Shown: positions 1-8,140, counted from the stretch's first letter. The stretch is DNA of 15,091 nucleotides from an uncultured Actinomycetes bacterium (GCA_903830745.1 CAIKVF010000232.1:1-15091), one strand, 5' to 3'. Translations and numbers: made by a program. Notes: generated by a model not told the origin, from the letters alone.

Positions 1-1054
1 CAGGTGGCAATAAAAATGAAAGATTCTCAATGAGCAATTTTTCATCAAAGCTCTTTACTAGGTCGGTGGCGTTTACAACCGTGTCACCGAGACGTGGTCC
101 TGGCGGAATTATGATTTCTAATTTGTCAGCACGACGTTCAGAAGATTCAGATTCAGCAACGAGTTCATTAAACGATGTGAGACGGGCTTTGCCTTTGCTC
201 TGTCGTGCTCGTGGAGACATACGAATCCATTCGAGCTCTCGCTCGAGTGCAGCTTGGCGAACTTTGTCAGATTTTACTTCTTGAGCAAGTCGCTCTTGCT
301 TTTGTTCGAGCCATGATGAGTAATTACCTTCCCACGGAATTCCATGACCACGGTCGAGTTCCAAAATCCAGGATGCAGCATTGTCGAGGAAGTAGCGGTC
401 GTGCGTAATAGCAACAACTGTTCCTGAGTAGTCCTGCAACGTGCGCTCTAGCCACGCAACTGACTCAGCGTCGAGGTGGTTTGTAGGTTCATCAAGTAGA
501 AGTAAATCAGGCTTAGAAAGAAGCAAGCGGCAAAGTGCCACGCGACGCTTTTCTCCACCTGAGAGTTTTGTGACGTCAGCGTCAGCTGGTGGAAGTCGAA
601 GTGCATCCATTGCAATGTCGAGCGTGCGCTCTAAGTCCCAGGCGTTTACGGCATCAATTTTTGTTTGCAGATCAGACTGCTCGCTTAGTAACGCATCAAA
701 GTCAGCGTCCGGGTCTGCCATTGCGGCACACACTTCATTGAAACGAAGTAGGAGGTCACGTTGTTCTGCAACTCCATCAGCGACGTTCCCAACTACATCC
801 TTTGTTGGATCAAGCTGTGGTTCTTGGGGCAAGTAGCCAACGGTGAATCCAGGAGTGAGTCGTGCTTCACCAGTAAAACCGTCGTCTAGTCCCGCCATGA
901 TGCGAAGTAGTGATGACTTACCCGAGCCGTTGCCGCCAATTACTCCAATTTTTGCCCCTGGATAAAAGGACAAGTTGATCCCCTTAAGCACTTCTCGGTC
1001 CGGTGGATAGAAGCGTCGGAGGTCTCTCATTGTGTAAATAAATTGTGCGGCCAT
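1..1054 (-). CDS. ettA: Energy-dependent translational throttle protein EttA (ABC-F ATPase), 3' end outside window
   Basis: ABC-F proteins of the EttA type bind the ribosomal E site and gate early elongation according to the ATP/ADP state; they are cytosolic and not transporters. The visible 351 residues begin MAAQFIYTMRDLRRF, close to the E. coli EttA N-terminus, which fixes the ATG at 1054. Seen in order: Walker A GGNGSGKSS (residues 40-48), GEAR and YLPQEPQLDP as in EttA, ABC signature LSGGEKRR (about 164-171), Walker B LLLLDEPTNHLD, the arm IPWEGNYSSWLEQK, then the inter-domain tRNA-contacting linker ELEWIR...RQSKGKAR (about 270-290) and IPPGPRLGD. The second nucleotide-binding domain (about 200 residues) lies beyond the left edge. 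The reading frame is intact throughout. It is transcribed away from the MFS gene, 80 bases apart. EttA is likelier than Uup or other ABC-F members because of the linker and arm motifs. Confidence 0.95.
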   Translation of the reverse strand, partial: MAAQFIYTMRDLRRFYPPDREVLKGINLSFYPGAKIGVIGGNGSGKSSLLRIMAGLDDGFTGEARLTPGFTVGYLPQEPQLDPTKDVVGNVADGVAEQRDLLLRFNEVCAAMADPDADFDALLSEQSDLQTKIDAVNAWDLERTLDIAMDALRLPPADADVTKLSGGEKRRVALCRLLLSKPDLLLLDEPTNHLDAESVAWLERTLQDYSGTVVAITHDRYFLDNAASWILELDRGHGIPWEGNYSSWLEQKQERLAQEVKSDKVRQAALERELEWIRMSPRARQSKGKARLTSFNELVAESESSERRADKLEIIIPPGPRLGDTVVNATDLVKSFDEKLLIENLSFLLPP

Positions 1055-1066
1055 GTATCAAGTGTT
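1055..1066 (-). promoter_or_regulatory. Possible leaderless promoter of ettA (-10 like AACACT)
   Basis: On the minus strand the hexamer AACACT (1066-1061) is followed by exactly six bases (TGATAC) and then the ATG. This is the spacing expected if transcription starts at the A of the start codon. No Shine-Dalgarno sequence precedes the ATG. The first base departs from the TANNNT consensus, so this is weaker than the other sites of this kind in the window. Confidence 0.35.
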
Positions 1067-1122
1067 ACGCAAATCACACACTCGTGTCATTTCCTATCGC
1101 TCAAGCGAAGAATCTCCACCAT

Positions 1123-1134
1123 TACTATTGAGGA
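1123..1134 (+). promoter_or_regulatory. Probable leaderless promoter of the MFS gene (-10 TACTAT)
   Basis: TACTAT (1123-1128) fits the actinobacterial -10 consensus TANNNT and is followed by six bases (TGAGGA), then ATG at 1135, so the transcript would begin at or next to the start codon. The GAGGA in the spacer touches the ATG with no gap and is therefore a poor Shine-Dalgarno site. No clear -35 is visible. This is inferred from sequence only. Confidence 0.45.
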
Positions 1135-2559
1135 ATGACCACCACTCAATCAACCGAACACCGCCACGCTCCAGACTGGATCGTTCTCTTAATTGCATTA
1201 ATTGCCCAGTTCATGGTGGTACTTGACGTATCAATCGTGAACGTAGCCCTACCAACAATGCAGCGCTCGCTACACTTCTCGCTTTCAAATGCGCAGTGGG
1301 TGATTAATGCCTACGTCCTTACCTACGCCGGTTTCCTTTTACTTGGTGGGCGTGCTGCTGACCTCTTTGGACGTCGCCGTGTTTACTTAAGCGGACTATT
1401 TGTATTCGTTCTCGCAAGTCTCGGGGCTGGGTTCGCACACAATGCATCACAAATGATTGCGCTTCGCGCTCTACAAGGTGTCGGCGCTGCGATTCTTTCT
1501 CCAGCGACACTCACAATTATTGTCACCACGTTCCAGGGGCCACGCATGCCAAAAGCGATTGGTGCATGGAGCGCAGTAGCGGGAGCAGGCGGCGCCTTTG
1601 GAACAATCATTGGTGGACTGCTCACTGGTTACGCCAATTGGCGATGGATTTTCTTTATCAATATTCCTATTGGACTTGGTGCCGCGTTCCTCGCAATGAA
1701 GTTCTTGCAAGAAATGCGTAAAGCTGACGACAAGGACAAGCTCGATGTCACTGGTTCAATTCTTATAACTGGTGGGCTCGCCAGCATCATTTTCGCGATT
1801 GTTCGTTCAACAGAAATTGGCTGGGGCGCCAAAGCAACCATCGAGTGGTTCATCTTTGGTGGGGCTGGCCTGCTTGCCTTCATTATCTGGGAAGCAAAAG
1901 CAGCGAGTAATCCACTCGTGCCATTTCGAATTTTTAAATCACGTTCACTTACGGTGGCGAACATTGTGATGTTCCTTATTGGTGGAGTCTTCTTCGGTTT
2001 CTGGTATTTCCTCACCTTCTACTTCCAAGCAGTGCTTAGATACGACGCGGTGAAAACTGGATTTAGTTTCTTGCCTATGGCGGTAGGCATCATCATTGGA
2101 GCTCAGATCAGCTCACGCATCATCCACAAAATTGGTGTTCGACCTGTTGTCTTCGCCGGAGCAATTGTCTCGACTGCAGGATTCTGGTGGCTAAGTTACA
2201 TAACCACAACGAGCCACTACTTCCCTGGCGTAATTGTTCCATCTGTGCTCTGCACATTTGGTATTGGACTTCTCTTTTCACCACTCGCGACCGCCGCAAC
2301 TGCGCAGGTGGACCGCGCCGATGCGGGACTGGCATCTGGAATTCTCAATACCTCTCGCCAGATTGGCGGTTCACTTTCATTGGCAATTATTGGAACACTT
2401 GCTGCGAGTCGAACTGCATCACTTATCCTGTCCAAACATTCAGACAACTTCGCTCTCACAGCCGGTTATCAAAGGGCGTATGAAATCTCAGCGATCATCA
2501 CTACGATCGGATTTTTAGCAGCATTCTTTATCCCTAAAACTGCTGGTCAGCACCACTAA
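1135..2559 (+). CDS. MFS transporter, DHA2 (EmrB/QacA-like, 14-TM) family
   Basis: Integral membrane proton-coupled exporter of the major facilitator superfamily, 474 residues, the usual size for the 14-helix DHA2 drug exporters. Seen in sequence: a hydrophilic N-terminus of about 14 residues, motif D1 LDVSIVNVALP (30-40), QWVINAYVLTYA of helix 2, motif A GRAADLFGRRRV (from G72), motif B LRALQGVGAAILSPATL, and a motif-C-like GGAFGTIIGGLLTG followed by WRWIFFINIPIG, all typical of this group. The C-terminal half contains DRADAGLASGILNTSRQIGGSLSLA-type helix sequence, which is also family-typical. Motif C lacks the usual proline. The substrate cannot be read from sequence; annotation as multidrug exporter is by family only. 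It stands alone, divergent from ettA, and its stop lies three bases from the stop of the converging permease gene. Confidence 0.9.
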   Translation: MTTTQSTEHRHAPDWIVLLIALIAQFMVVLDVSIVNVALPTMQRSLHFSLSNAQWVINAYVLTYAGFLLLGGRAADLFGRRRVYLSGLFVFVLASLGAGFAHNASQMIALRALQGVGAAILSPATLTIIVTTFQGPRMPKAIGAWSAVAGAGGAFGTIIGGLLTGYANWRWIFFINIPIGLGAAFLAMKFLQEMRKADDKDKLDVTGSILITGGLASIIFAIVRSTEIGWGAKATIEWFIFGGAGLLAFIIWEAKAASNPLVPFRIFKSRSLTVANIVMFLIGGVFFGFWYFLTFYFQAVLRYDAVKTGFSFLPMAVGIIIGAQISSRIIHKIGVRPVVFAGAIVSTAGFWWLSYITTTSHYFPGVIVPSVLCTFGIGLLFSPLATAATAQVDRADAGLASGILNTSRQIGGSLSLAIIGTLAASRTASLILSKHSDNFALTAGYQRAYEISAIITTIGFLAAFFIPKTAGQHH

Positions 2560-2562
2560 AAC

Positions 2563-4062
2563 TTAGTTGCGCTGAAACGGAACTCCGTCGGCTGCGGGTG
2601 GACGAATTCGACCAACCACACCAGAGACTACGAGAATAGTAATCACGTACGGCAACGCACTGATGAACTGCTGTGGGATAACGAGCTGGCCTAGGTAGAG
2701 ATTCAAATTTGCACTAAGTGCAATTGTGAATCCAAAGAGAAGCGATGCCATCAATGCACCATATGGGCGCCAGCGTCCAAAGATCATGATTGCGAGGGCA
2801 ATGTATCCGTAGCCCGAAGTCATTCCGTAATTGAATGACGACCCTGGGCCTAGTGTAAATCCTGCACCACCAATTCCTGCGACGAACCCACCAATGATTA
2901 CAGCACTGTAACGCATGCGAATGACGTCAATTCCAACCGTCTCTGACGCAATTGGCTTTTCACCAACTGAGCGAACGCGAAGTCCCCATCGTGTTCGAAA
3001 GAGAACAAAGCTTGAGATGATAACTACCGCAAAGGCGAAGAAGACAAGTACATTTTGGTCAAAGAGCACAGGTCCGAGTACTGGAATTTTTGAGAGGACT
3101 GGGACCGACCACACAGGAAGTCCAAATGAACCGTTGAGATTTTGGTGCACATCGAGAACCTGGGTCATTAAAAATTGTGACATTGCGGTGCAAAATGCAA
3201 CAATTACAACTCCAACAATGACTTGATTTGCTTGGTAACGAAGTGCCATTACGGCCAAAACCCATCCGAAAAGTGCACCGAATAATCCGGCGAGTAGCAA
3301 TGCCAATGTCTTTGACATCCCCGAACCATGAAACACACTTACGAACACGACTGATGAGAGTGCTCCTGCCATGAACTGTCCTTCTATGGCGATGTTTACA
3401 ACTCCAGCTCGTTCACACAGAGTTCCTGAAACTGATCCAAAGATGAGGAATGTCGAAACTGCAACCGCGCTCGCCAGAATCCCCGTGAGCTGAAGAGGAA
3501 GGCTGCCACGCGCAACCCAGATTAAGAAGCCCAACATGAAGACGATAAGACCGCCGTACAGCAGCCCTGAAGCAGAGCGGTCTACTCTGCGCCAAGCCAT
3601 AAGGACTCCCGTTGCAATGCTGACTGCTCCGAGTACATAACCAGTCGTTGCAACCGGCAGGCTAAAAGTACGCAACTGTCCACCGTGGTTAACCCCAGCC
3701 CATAACAAAACAGGCCAAATCACGAGGTACGCACCAACAATCGCGGCAACACTGCGTAACCCACGAACTGTTGTGATGGCTTTAGCAAAAGAAGCAAGTG
3801 TTTGCGGCTTTATTGCGAGGTACGTAATGCCACCCCCAATTAATAACAACGCGATTCGCCATACTGCGCCAACAGCTGGCATAACTGTTGCGGTGTTGTA
3901 GCCAAGTTGCACAATGGTGTTGAGCTTGGAACTAGCCCCTCCGTACCAAAGAATTTCTATGGCTCCGAGCACCATCAATGCAATCCCATATGCAAGTGAG
4001 CGAGCACGAGAAACGACTCGAATGTTGCTGAGGGTAACGATTTCTTTTGACACAGTAGCCAT
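2563..4062 (-). CDS. Nucleoside ABC transporter permease (BMP/PnrA-type, NupQ-like) with long N-terminal extension
   Basis: Second permease of a nucleoside importer, in the membrane-spanning BPD_transp_2 (branched-chain/ribose-like) family. The family core starts near residue 185. It contains the diagnostic loop ERAGVVNIAIEGQ (from about 217), then RYQANQVIVG and later GxGGAGFTLG and GYGYIALAIMIFGRW segments typical of NupQ/RnsD permeases. The protein is 499 residues, whereas NupQ-type proteins are about 310-320. The excess is an N-terminal region of about 180 residues with several hydrophobic segments (about 22-40, 66-85, 105-125, 140-160 and 170-190). I chose the ATG at 4062 over the one at 4071 because AGGAGG (4077-4072) lies nine bases before the former and abuts the latter. 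This start also forms a TAATG junction with the upstream permease stop, implying translational coupling. It is the last gene of the importer operon. Confidence 0.88.
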   Translation of the reverse strand: MATVSKEIVTLSNIRVVSRARSLAYGIALMVLGAIEILWYGGASSKLNTIVQLGYNTATVMPAVGAVWRIALLLIGGGITYLAIKPQTLASFAKAITTVRGLRSVAAIVGAYLVIWPVLLWAGVNHGGQLRTFSLPVATTGYVLGAVSIATGVLMAWRRVDRSASGLLYGGLIVFMLGFLIWVARGSLPLQLTGILASAVAVSTFLIFGSVSGTLCERAGVVNIAIEGQFMAGALSSVVFVSVFHGSGMSKTLALLLAGLFGALFGWVLAVMALRYQANQVIVGVVIVAFCTAMSQFLMTQVLDVHQNLNGSFGLPVWSVPVLSKIPVLGPVLFDQNVLVFFAFAVVIISSFVLFRTRWGLRVRSVGEKPIASETVGIDVIRMRYSAVIIGGFVAGIGGAGFTLGPGSSFNYGMTSGYGYIALAIMIFGRWRPYGALMASLLFGFTIALSANLNLYLGQLVIPQQFISALPYVITILVVSGVVGRIRPPAADGVPFQRN

Positions 4063-5327
4063 TAGACCCATCCTCCTGATCCGTTCGTAGAAATCAAGCT
4101 TGCCCCATCACGAAGTCTGAACGCCTCTATAACCAGTGCTGGTGTAGCAACGCAGAAAACAACCACCGCTTGGATCACTTGAGAAAGTGAGAACTGAATG
4201 TTCGTAGGGGTGAACGCCTGCATTGCTGCTCCACCGGTGTACATTACGCCAAAGAAAATTGCACCAAAGAAGACACCCCAAGGCTTATTACGTCCAAGTA
4301 GCGCCACTGTGATTGCGTCAAAACCATACGAACCACCGAAGTTTGGGGTTGCTAGGTGATCAACACCAGTTATCTTCAACATGCCCGCAAGCCCTAGTAG
4401 CGCTCCACTGAGTGCCATGCAGATGATGATCGAGCGGCGCGAGAAAATTCCAGCAACTCGAGCAGCATCAGGATTCTGACCAACCATGAGGAGCTGGAAC
4501 CCGGTCTTAGACCGGTTGAAGAACCACTGCACTGCAAGTACCGTCACAAAAGCAATCGGGAATCCAAAATTTAAAAGTAGCGCGCTGTTCAGATGTGACA
4601 AAAAGTAGGGCAATTGCCCCGAAACTTCGATTGCTTTTGATGCCCCATCATGAACTCCTGGCCGAGCAAAGACCGACGTAATGAGCAGGTAGCCAAGAAT
4701 TAACACCATTGTGTAATTGCTCATCATCGTGACAATCACCTCGTGTGCCCCGGTGTAGGCCTTCAGCACACCGGCGAGACCCGCTACCAATGCACCACCG
4801 ATAACTGCAGCAATTATTTCTAGTGTGACTTGAAAGAAAGGAGGCAAGTTGAATGAAATGCTAACTAACAGTGCAAGAACTCCACCAACAATTACTTGAC
4901 CCTGACCACCAATGTTAAACAGTGAGCTTCGAAATCCAATGGCAAGTCCTAGGCCGGCGACAATAAGCGGTGTGGCGTACGTAAGAGTTCCAGATAGTGG
5001 CGCAAGGACGTTTGCAAGATTTATTTTTGAAGGATTATCAATTAGCAAACGAAGTGAGTGGAAGTTGACTAGAGCGCCCTGAAACAACTGCTCGTACGCA
5101 AACCAAATAGTGTTAAAGCTGCTGGAGATTGTGCCTCCGGGGTGAGAAAAGAAATGGCCCCACGATGTCATTAATGCTGGAGTGGTCAAGATGATTAAGA
5201 AACCACCAAACACCAAGCCAATAAACAATGAGAACAGCAGCACAAGGAACATGTTCGCCTGGCGTGCTCGAAGAGCGAAATGCATTATTCGACCGATTTG
5301 TGGAGGTCGAGTGGCAGTGTCCGTCAT
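4062..5327 (-). CDS. Nucleoside ABC transporter permease (BMP/PnrA-type, NupP-like)
   Basis: First permease of the nucleoside importer, 421 residues, inner-membrane, BPD_transp_2 family. Seen: a first membrane segment at about residues 26-49 (FLVLLFSLFIGLVFGGFLII), the loop FNIGGQGQVIVGG (about 138-150) that is the family's equivalent of the ATPase-coupling region, GVLKAYTGAHEVIVTMMSNY (typical of NupP/RnsC), QNPDAARVAGI and GLAGMLKITG, then GFDAITVALLGRNKPWG near the end. The length is somewhat above the 350 typical of Bacillus NupP. The ATG at 5327 overlaps the ATPase stop as ATGA, with GAGG eight bases upstream, and the stop overlaps the next permease start as TAATG. The gene order binding protein, ATPase, permease, permease matches nupNOPQ of Bacillus and rnsBACD of streptococci. 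Substrates are probably ribo- and deoxyribonucleosides; exact specificity is unknown. Confidence 0.9.
   Translation of the reverse strand: MTDTATRPPQIGRIMHFALRARQANMFLVLLFSLFIGLVFGGFLIILTTPALMTSWGHFFSHPGGTISSSFNTIWFAYEQLFQGALVNFHSLRLLIDNPSKINLANVLAPLSGTLTYATPLIVAGLGLAIGFRSSLFNIGGQGQVIVGGVLALLVSISFNLPPFFQVTLEIIAAVIGGALVAGLAGVLKAYTGAHEVIVTMMSNYTMVLILGYLLITSVFARPGVHDGASKAIEVSGQLPYFLSHLNSALLLNFGFPIAFVTVLAVQWFFNRSKTGFQLLMVGQNPDAARVAGIFSRRSIIICMALSGALLGLAGMLKITGVDHLATPNFGGSYGFDAITVALLGRNKPWGVFFGAIFFGVMYTGGAAMQAFTPTNIQFSLSQVIQAVVVFCVATPALVIEAFRLRDGASLISTNGSGGWV
4072..4077 (-). promoter_or_regulatory. Shine-Dalgarno AGGAGG that decides the start of the second permease
   Basis: AGGAGG on the minus strand directly abuts an in-frame ATG at 4071 (no spacing) but is nine bases before the ATG at 4062, so the latter is the usable start. 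The site lies inside the last codons of the upstream permease, a normal arrangement for coupled translation. Confidence 0.7.
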
Positions 5328-6841
5328 GCACTCACCTCTCTACTGTACGCGCCTGCCATCAAAAGCCCGAGGTCTTCACGACTAGTGCTTGGAGGAACGA
5401 TGTCTTGAATCTCTCCATCAAATAAAACAGCGATCCGGTCGCCTAGAGCAACAACTTCATCTAATTCGCTCGACACAATAATCACCGCAACTCCGGAGTC
5501 ACGAATCGCCACAATTTGGCGGTGCATGAACTCAATGGAGCCAACATCTAGTCCTCGCGTTGGTTGTGAGCAGATTAAAATTTTAAGCTCGCGTGACAGT
5601 TCGCGTGCCATAACAACCTTTTGTTGATTGCCTCCCGAGAGAGCACCGACAGGCTCTTCGGCACTCTGCGAACGAATGTCGAACTCTTTGCGTAGCTGTT
5701 CGCCATTTAACTTGATGGCTTTCAGATTGCGACCAAATCGATTGTGGAATTTCGGATCATCAAGCTGGTCAAGAACCAAGTTGTCAGATATCGAGAGAGA
5801 GAGAACTAAACCGAATCGCTGACGGTCTTCTGGAACGTGGCCAATGCCCGCATCAAGGAATTTTCGAACAGACTCTCCATGAAGATTTACGTTATTAAGA
5901 ATTACTTCACCACCCGATGGACGGCGCATTCCAGTGAGCGCTTCAACGAGCTCGGTCTGGCCATTGCCCTGTACTCCCGCAACAGCCAAGATCTCACCGG
6001 CACGAACTTCAAATGAAATGCCTTTAACACTCGTAAGTCCACGTTCATCTTCAACAAACAAATCTTTAACATCAAGGACAACATCGCCAGGTGTCGCGGG
6101 GTTCTTATCAACCACCAAATTCACTTCACGTCCAACCATCATGGTTGCGAGACCACGTTCGTCAGTTTCGCTGGGAGTCGTAACTCCAACAATTTCACCG
6201 AGACGCATTACGGTAATGACATCAGCAATCTCTAAAACTTCTCGTAGCTTGTGGGTAATAAAAATAATGGACTTGCCACTCTCTTTTAAAGAGCGCAGTA
6301 TGACCATGAACGCATCAGTCTCTTGCGGAGTTAGCACGGCAGTTGGTTCGTCAAGAATTAACACCGATGCGTCGTGACTTAGAGCTTTAAGTATCTCGAC
6401 ACGTTGCTGCGTGCCAATTGGGAGGTTCTCCACGGTAGCTCGTGGGTCAATTTCAAAGCCGTACTTTTCAGCGAGCACCAGTAGCTCAGCGATGGCAGTT
6501 TTGTAATCAATAACTGGCCACGGCTTAACGGGCTCAGAACCAAGAATTACATTGTCAGCAACATCAAAAACTGGAATGAGCATGAAGTGTTGGTGCACCA
6601 TTCCAATTCCGTGTGCGACAGCGTCTTTAGGGTCACGAATTGTGACAATTTCATCGTTAACAAGTATTTGTCCCTCGTCCGGCGTCAACATGCCATAGAG
6701 GATGTTCATCAACGTTGATTTGCCAGCGCCGTTTTCGCCAAGCAGACAGTGGATCTCACCTGGCTTAACCACCAAGTTCACGTTGCTATTAGCCGTCATT
6801 GATCCGAAGCGCTTCGTTATGCCACGTAATTCAAGTTTCAT
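5324..6841 (-). CDS. Nucleoside ABC transporter ATP-binding protein (two-NBD, NupO/RbsA-like)
   Basis: Cytoplasmic ATPase energising the nucleoside importer; 505 residues with two fused nucleotide-binding domains, the usual size for NupO/YufO and RbsA proteins. NBD1: Walker A GENGAGKST (35-43), Q-loop region GMVHQHFMLIPVF, a degenerate signature LPIGTQQR, and Walker B VLILDEPTAVLTP with the catalytic Glu. NBD2: Walker A degenerate (GVQGNGQTEL, no Lys), GHVPEDRQRFGLVL, canonical signature LSGGNQQKVV, and Walker B ILICSQPTRGLDVG with Gln in place of the catalytic Glu. This asymmetry is normal for the family: one composite site (NBD1 Walker motifs with the NBD2 signature) should be fully active. 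GMVHQHFML and PEDRQRFGL are typical of BMP-associated ATPases. The start ATG at 6841 has only a weak upstream ACGGAA. It follows a 20-bp hairpin after the binding-protein gene and overlaps the first permease at ATGA. Confidence 0.93.
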   Translation of the reverse strand: MKLELRGITKRFGSMTANSNVNLVVKPGEIHCLLGENGAGKSTLMNILYGMLTPDEGQILVNDEIVTIRDPKDAVAHGIGMVHQHFMLIPVFDVADNVILGSEPVKPWPVIDYKTAIAELLVLAEKYGFEIDPRATVENLPIGTQQRVEILKALSHDASVLILDEPTAVLTPQETDAFMVILRSLKESGKSIIFITHKLREVLEIADVITVMRLGEIVGVTTPSETDERGLATMMVGREVNLVVDKNPATPGDVVLDVKDLFVEDERGLTSVKGISFEVRAGEILAVAGVQGNGQTELVEALTGMRRPSGGEVILNNVNLHGESVRKFLDAGIGHVPEDRQRFGLVLSLSISDNLVLDQLDDPKFHNRFGRNLKAIKLNGEQLRKEFDIRSQSAEEPVGALSGGNQQKVVMARELSRELKILICSQPTRGLDVGSIEFMHRQIVAIRDSGVAVIIVSSELDEVVALGDRIAVLFDGEIQDIVPPSTSREDLGLLMAGAYSREVSA

Positions 6842-6868
6842 TTATGATTCCGTCGTTAACTGCTTTGA

Positions 6869-6912
6869 AAATCTATTAGGGCCGAGCCAACTGGCTCGGC
6901 CCTAATAGATTT
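6869..6912 (-). terminator. 20-bp perfect hairpin between binding-protein and ATPase genes (terminator/attenuator)
   Basis: Two perfectly complementary 20-base arms (6869-6888 and 6893-6912) enclose a four-base loop. The inner half is GC-rich (GGGCCGAGCC/GGCTCGGCCC). On the minus strand it starts 21 bases after the binding-protein stop and ends in ATTTTC, a short U-run. It fits an intrinsic terminator or 3'-end stabiliser that lets the binding protein be made in excess over the membrane genes. It is nearly symmetric and could also work on the plus strand. Confidence 0.85.
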
Positions 6913-6933
6913 ATTACAACTTCAAAAGACTAA

Positions 6934-8115
6934 TCAACCGCCGACGGTAACCTTGATGGTTCCGTTCTTGATCTTTGCAGTAATCCCTGCAACTGCAGTT
7001 AGAACTGATGCTGACAACTTCTTAGCCATTGGGCTTGAAAGGTCCTGTGCAAATGCAGCTCCACCGTTTTTGAGAGTACCCACGTAGAGTCCACCAGCAA
7101 ATGTGCCAGTAGCTTCTGCGGTTACTGCAGCATTTACAGATGCAGCGACACCCTTAGTTACAGAGTTAAGAAACAGGCTGCAGTCTGGCGCGTCGTTGAT
7201 GCAACCATCAGAGTCAACCCACTCAGCGTTTGCCTTAATCTTGTGTGATGCAGCCGCGTTCCACGTACGGACTGCAGCCGTGGTACCAAGCCCATCGTTT
7301 CCAGCAACTGGGAACACGGTTGTGGCTCCAGCTGCGAGGAATGCTGTGGTGTCTGTACGAGCAGTTGCTTGGTCGGTAAAGCTTCCAATGAATGTTCCTT
7401 TTTGGGTCTTCAAGTCCCAGCCAAGAACCTTTACAGCGTGCTTTGGCTTAACGGTGGTGTTGTAGTACATCGCACCTTCGTAGTAACCGTCCATGTAAGC
7501 AGTTACAGATCCGAACTGCATTCCTCCATAGGTTGCAACCTTTGGAGCGGCTGGGTTTACTGATACTGCATAAGCAGCAGCTTCATATCCACCAAGGAAT
7601 GCGTCTTCCTGTGTGTTGTAAGTAAGACCAAGGATATTGTTTGTTGCAGTTGTTCCAGTAGTTGGAGCAACGGCGATGCCATCGTTTCCAGGGCTGGTGT
7701 TGCCACTGTCAACAATCGCGAAGTGAACTGTTGGATTCTTCACAGCTGCGTTCCAAATAGCGTCAGCCATCAAGTAGCCAACACCAATGATGATGTTGCA
7801 CTTCTGTGCCACGAATGAAGAAATTTCTTGGTCGTAGTCAGACTCAGCTCCATTAGTTGGAGTTGAAACTACGAGTGGCGTTACGTTCTTGTTCGCTGCT
7901 GCACCCTGTAGAAGTCCTGCGTATGCAGAAGCATTGAACGACTTGTCGTTAAGTCCACCAGTGTCAGTAACAACACAAGCACGAACATTCGCGGCTGTGT
8001 GAGCCTTCATTGTTGAAGCACTTGCAACTACTGTCGTGCACGAAACTACAAGCACAGCAGCACCCATTACTGAAGCTAAGCGACGAGCACCCAGCGATTT
8101 AATTACTTTATTCAT
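6934..8115 (-). CDS. BMP family (PnrA-like) nucleoside-binding protein, exported
   Basis: Extracytoplasmic substrate-binding component of the importer, Bmp domain, 393 residues. I chose ATG 8115 because GGAGGAGG lies just upstream; in-frame starts up to 8175 lack a site. The N-terminus is a clear signal peptide: basic MNKVIKSLGARR, then a hydrophobic stretch (about 13-24). Cleavage is ambiguous. VVSC at 23-26 can serve as a lipobox giving a lipoprotein at Cys26, but ASA (31-33) would also suit signal peptidase I. Downstream are the family's nucleoside-binding features: VTDTGGLNDKSFNASAYAG, the YDQEIS region, GVGYLMADAIWNAA, FAIVDSG, TYNTQEDAFLGGY and FPVAGNDGLGT. The ligand is inferred to be nucleosides from family and from the surrounding pathway genes. 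It is the first gene of the importer operon, followed by a strong hairpin, which suggests higher expression than the transporter genes. Confidence 0.92.
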   Translation of the reverse strand: MNKVIKSLGARRLASVMGAAVLVVSCTTVVASASTMKAHTAANVRACVVTDTGGLNDKSFNASAYAGLLQGAAANKNVTPLVVSTPTNGAESDYDQEISSFVAQKCNIIIGVGYLMADAIWNAAVKNPTVHFAIVDSGNTSPGNDGIAVAPTTGTTATNNILGLTYNTQEDAFLGGYEAAAYAVSVNPAAPKVATYGGMQFGSVTAYMDGYYEGAMYYNTTVKPKHAVKVLGWDLKTQKGTFIGSFTDQATARTDTTAFLAAGATTVFPVAGNDGLGTTAAVRTWNAAASHKIKANAEWVDSDGCINDAPDCSLFLNSVTKGVAASVNAAVTAEATGTFAGGLYVGTLKNGGAAFAQDLSSPMAKKLSASVLTAVAGITAKIKNGTIKVTVGG

Positions 8116-8118
8116 AAT

Positions 8119-8126
8119 CCTCCTCC
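8119..8126 (-). promoter_or_regulatory. Strong Shine-Dalgarno GGAGGAGG of the binding-protein gene
   Basis: GGAGGAGG on the minus strand ends three bases before ATG 8115, with the 5' GGAGG core six bases away. It is the strongest ribosome binding site in the window, in keeping with a highly expressed binding protein, and it excludes the upstream in-frame start codons near 8175. Confidence 0.8.
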
Positions 8127-8140
8127 GAAGATCTAGTTCC

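Noticed and set aside
1129..1134. GAGGA before the MFS start as a Shine-Dalgarno site
   Set aside because: It touches the ATG with no spacing, too close for normal pairing; the TACTAT six bases upstream explains the start better.
5934..6377. 147-residue open frame on the plus strand
   Set aside because: It lies wholly antisense to the well-conserved ATPase gene, has no recognisable motif, and is rich in Ser/Thr/Arg as antisense frames often are.
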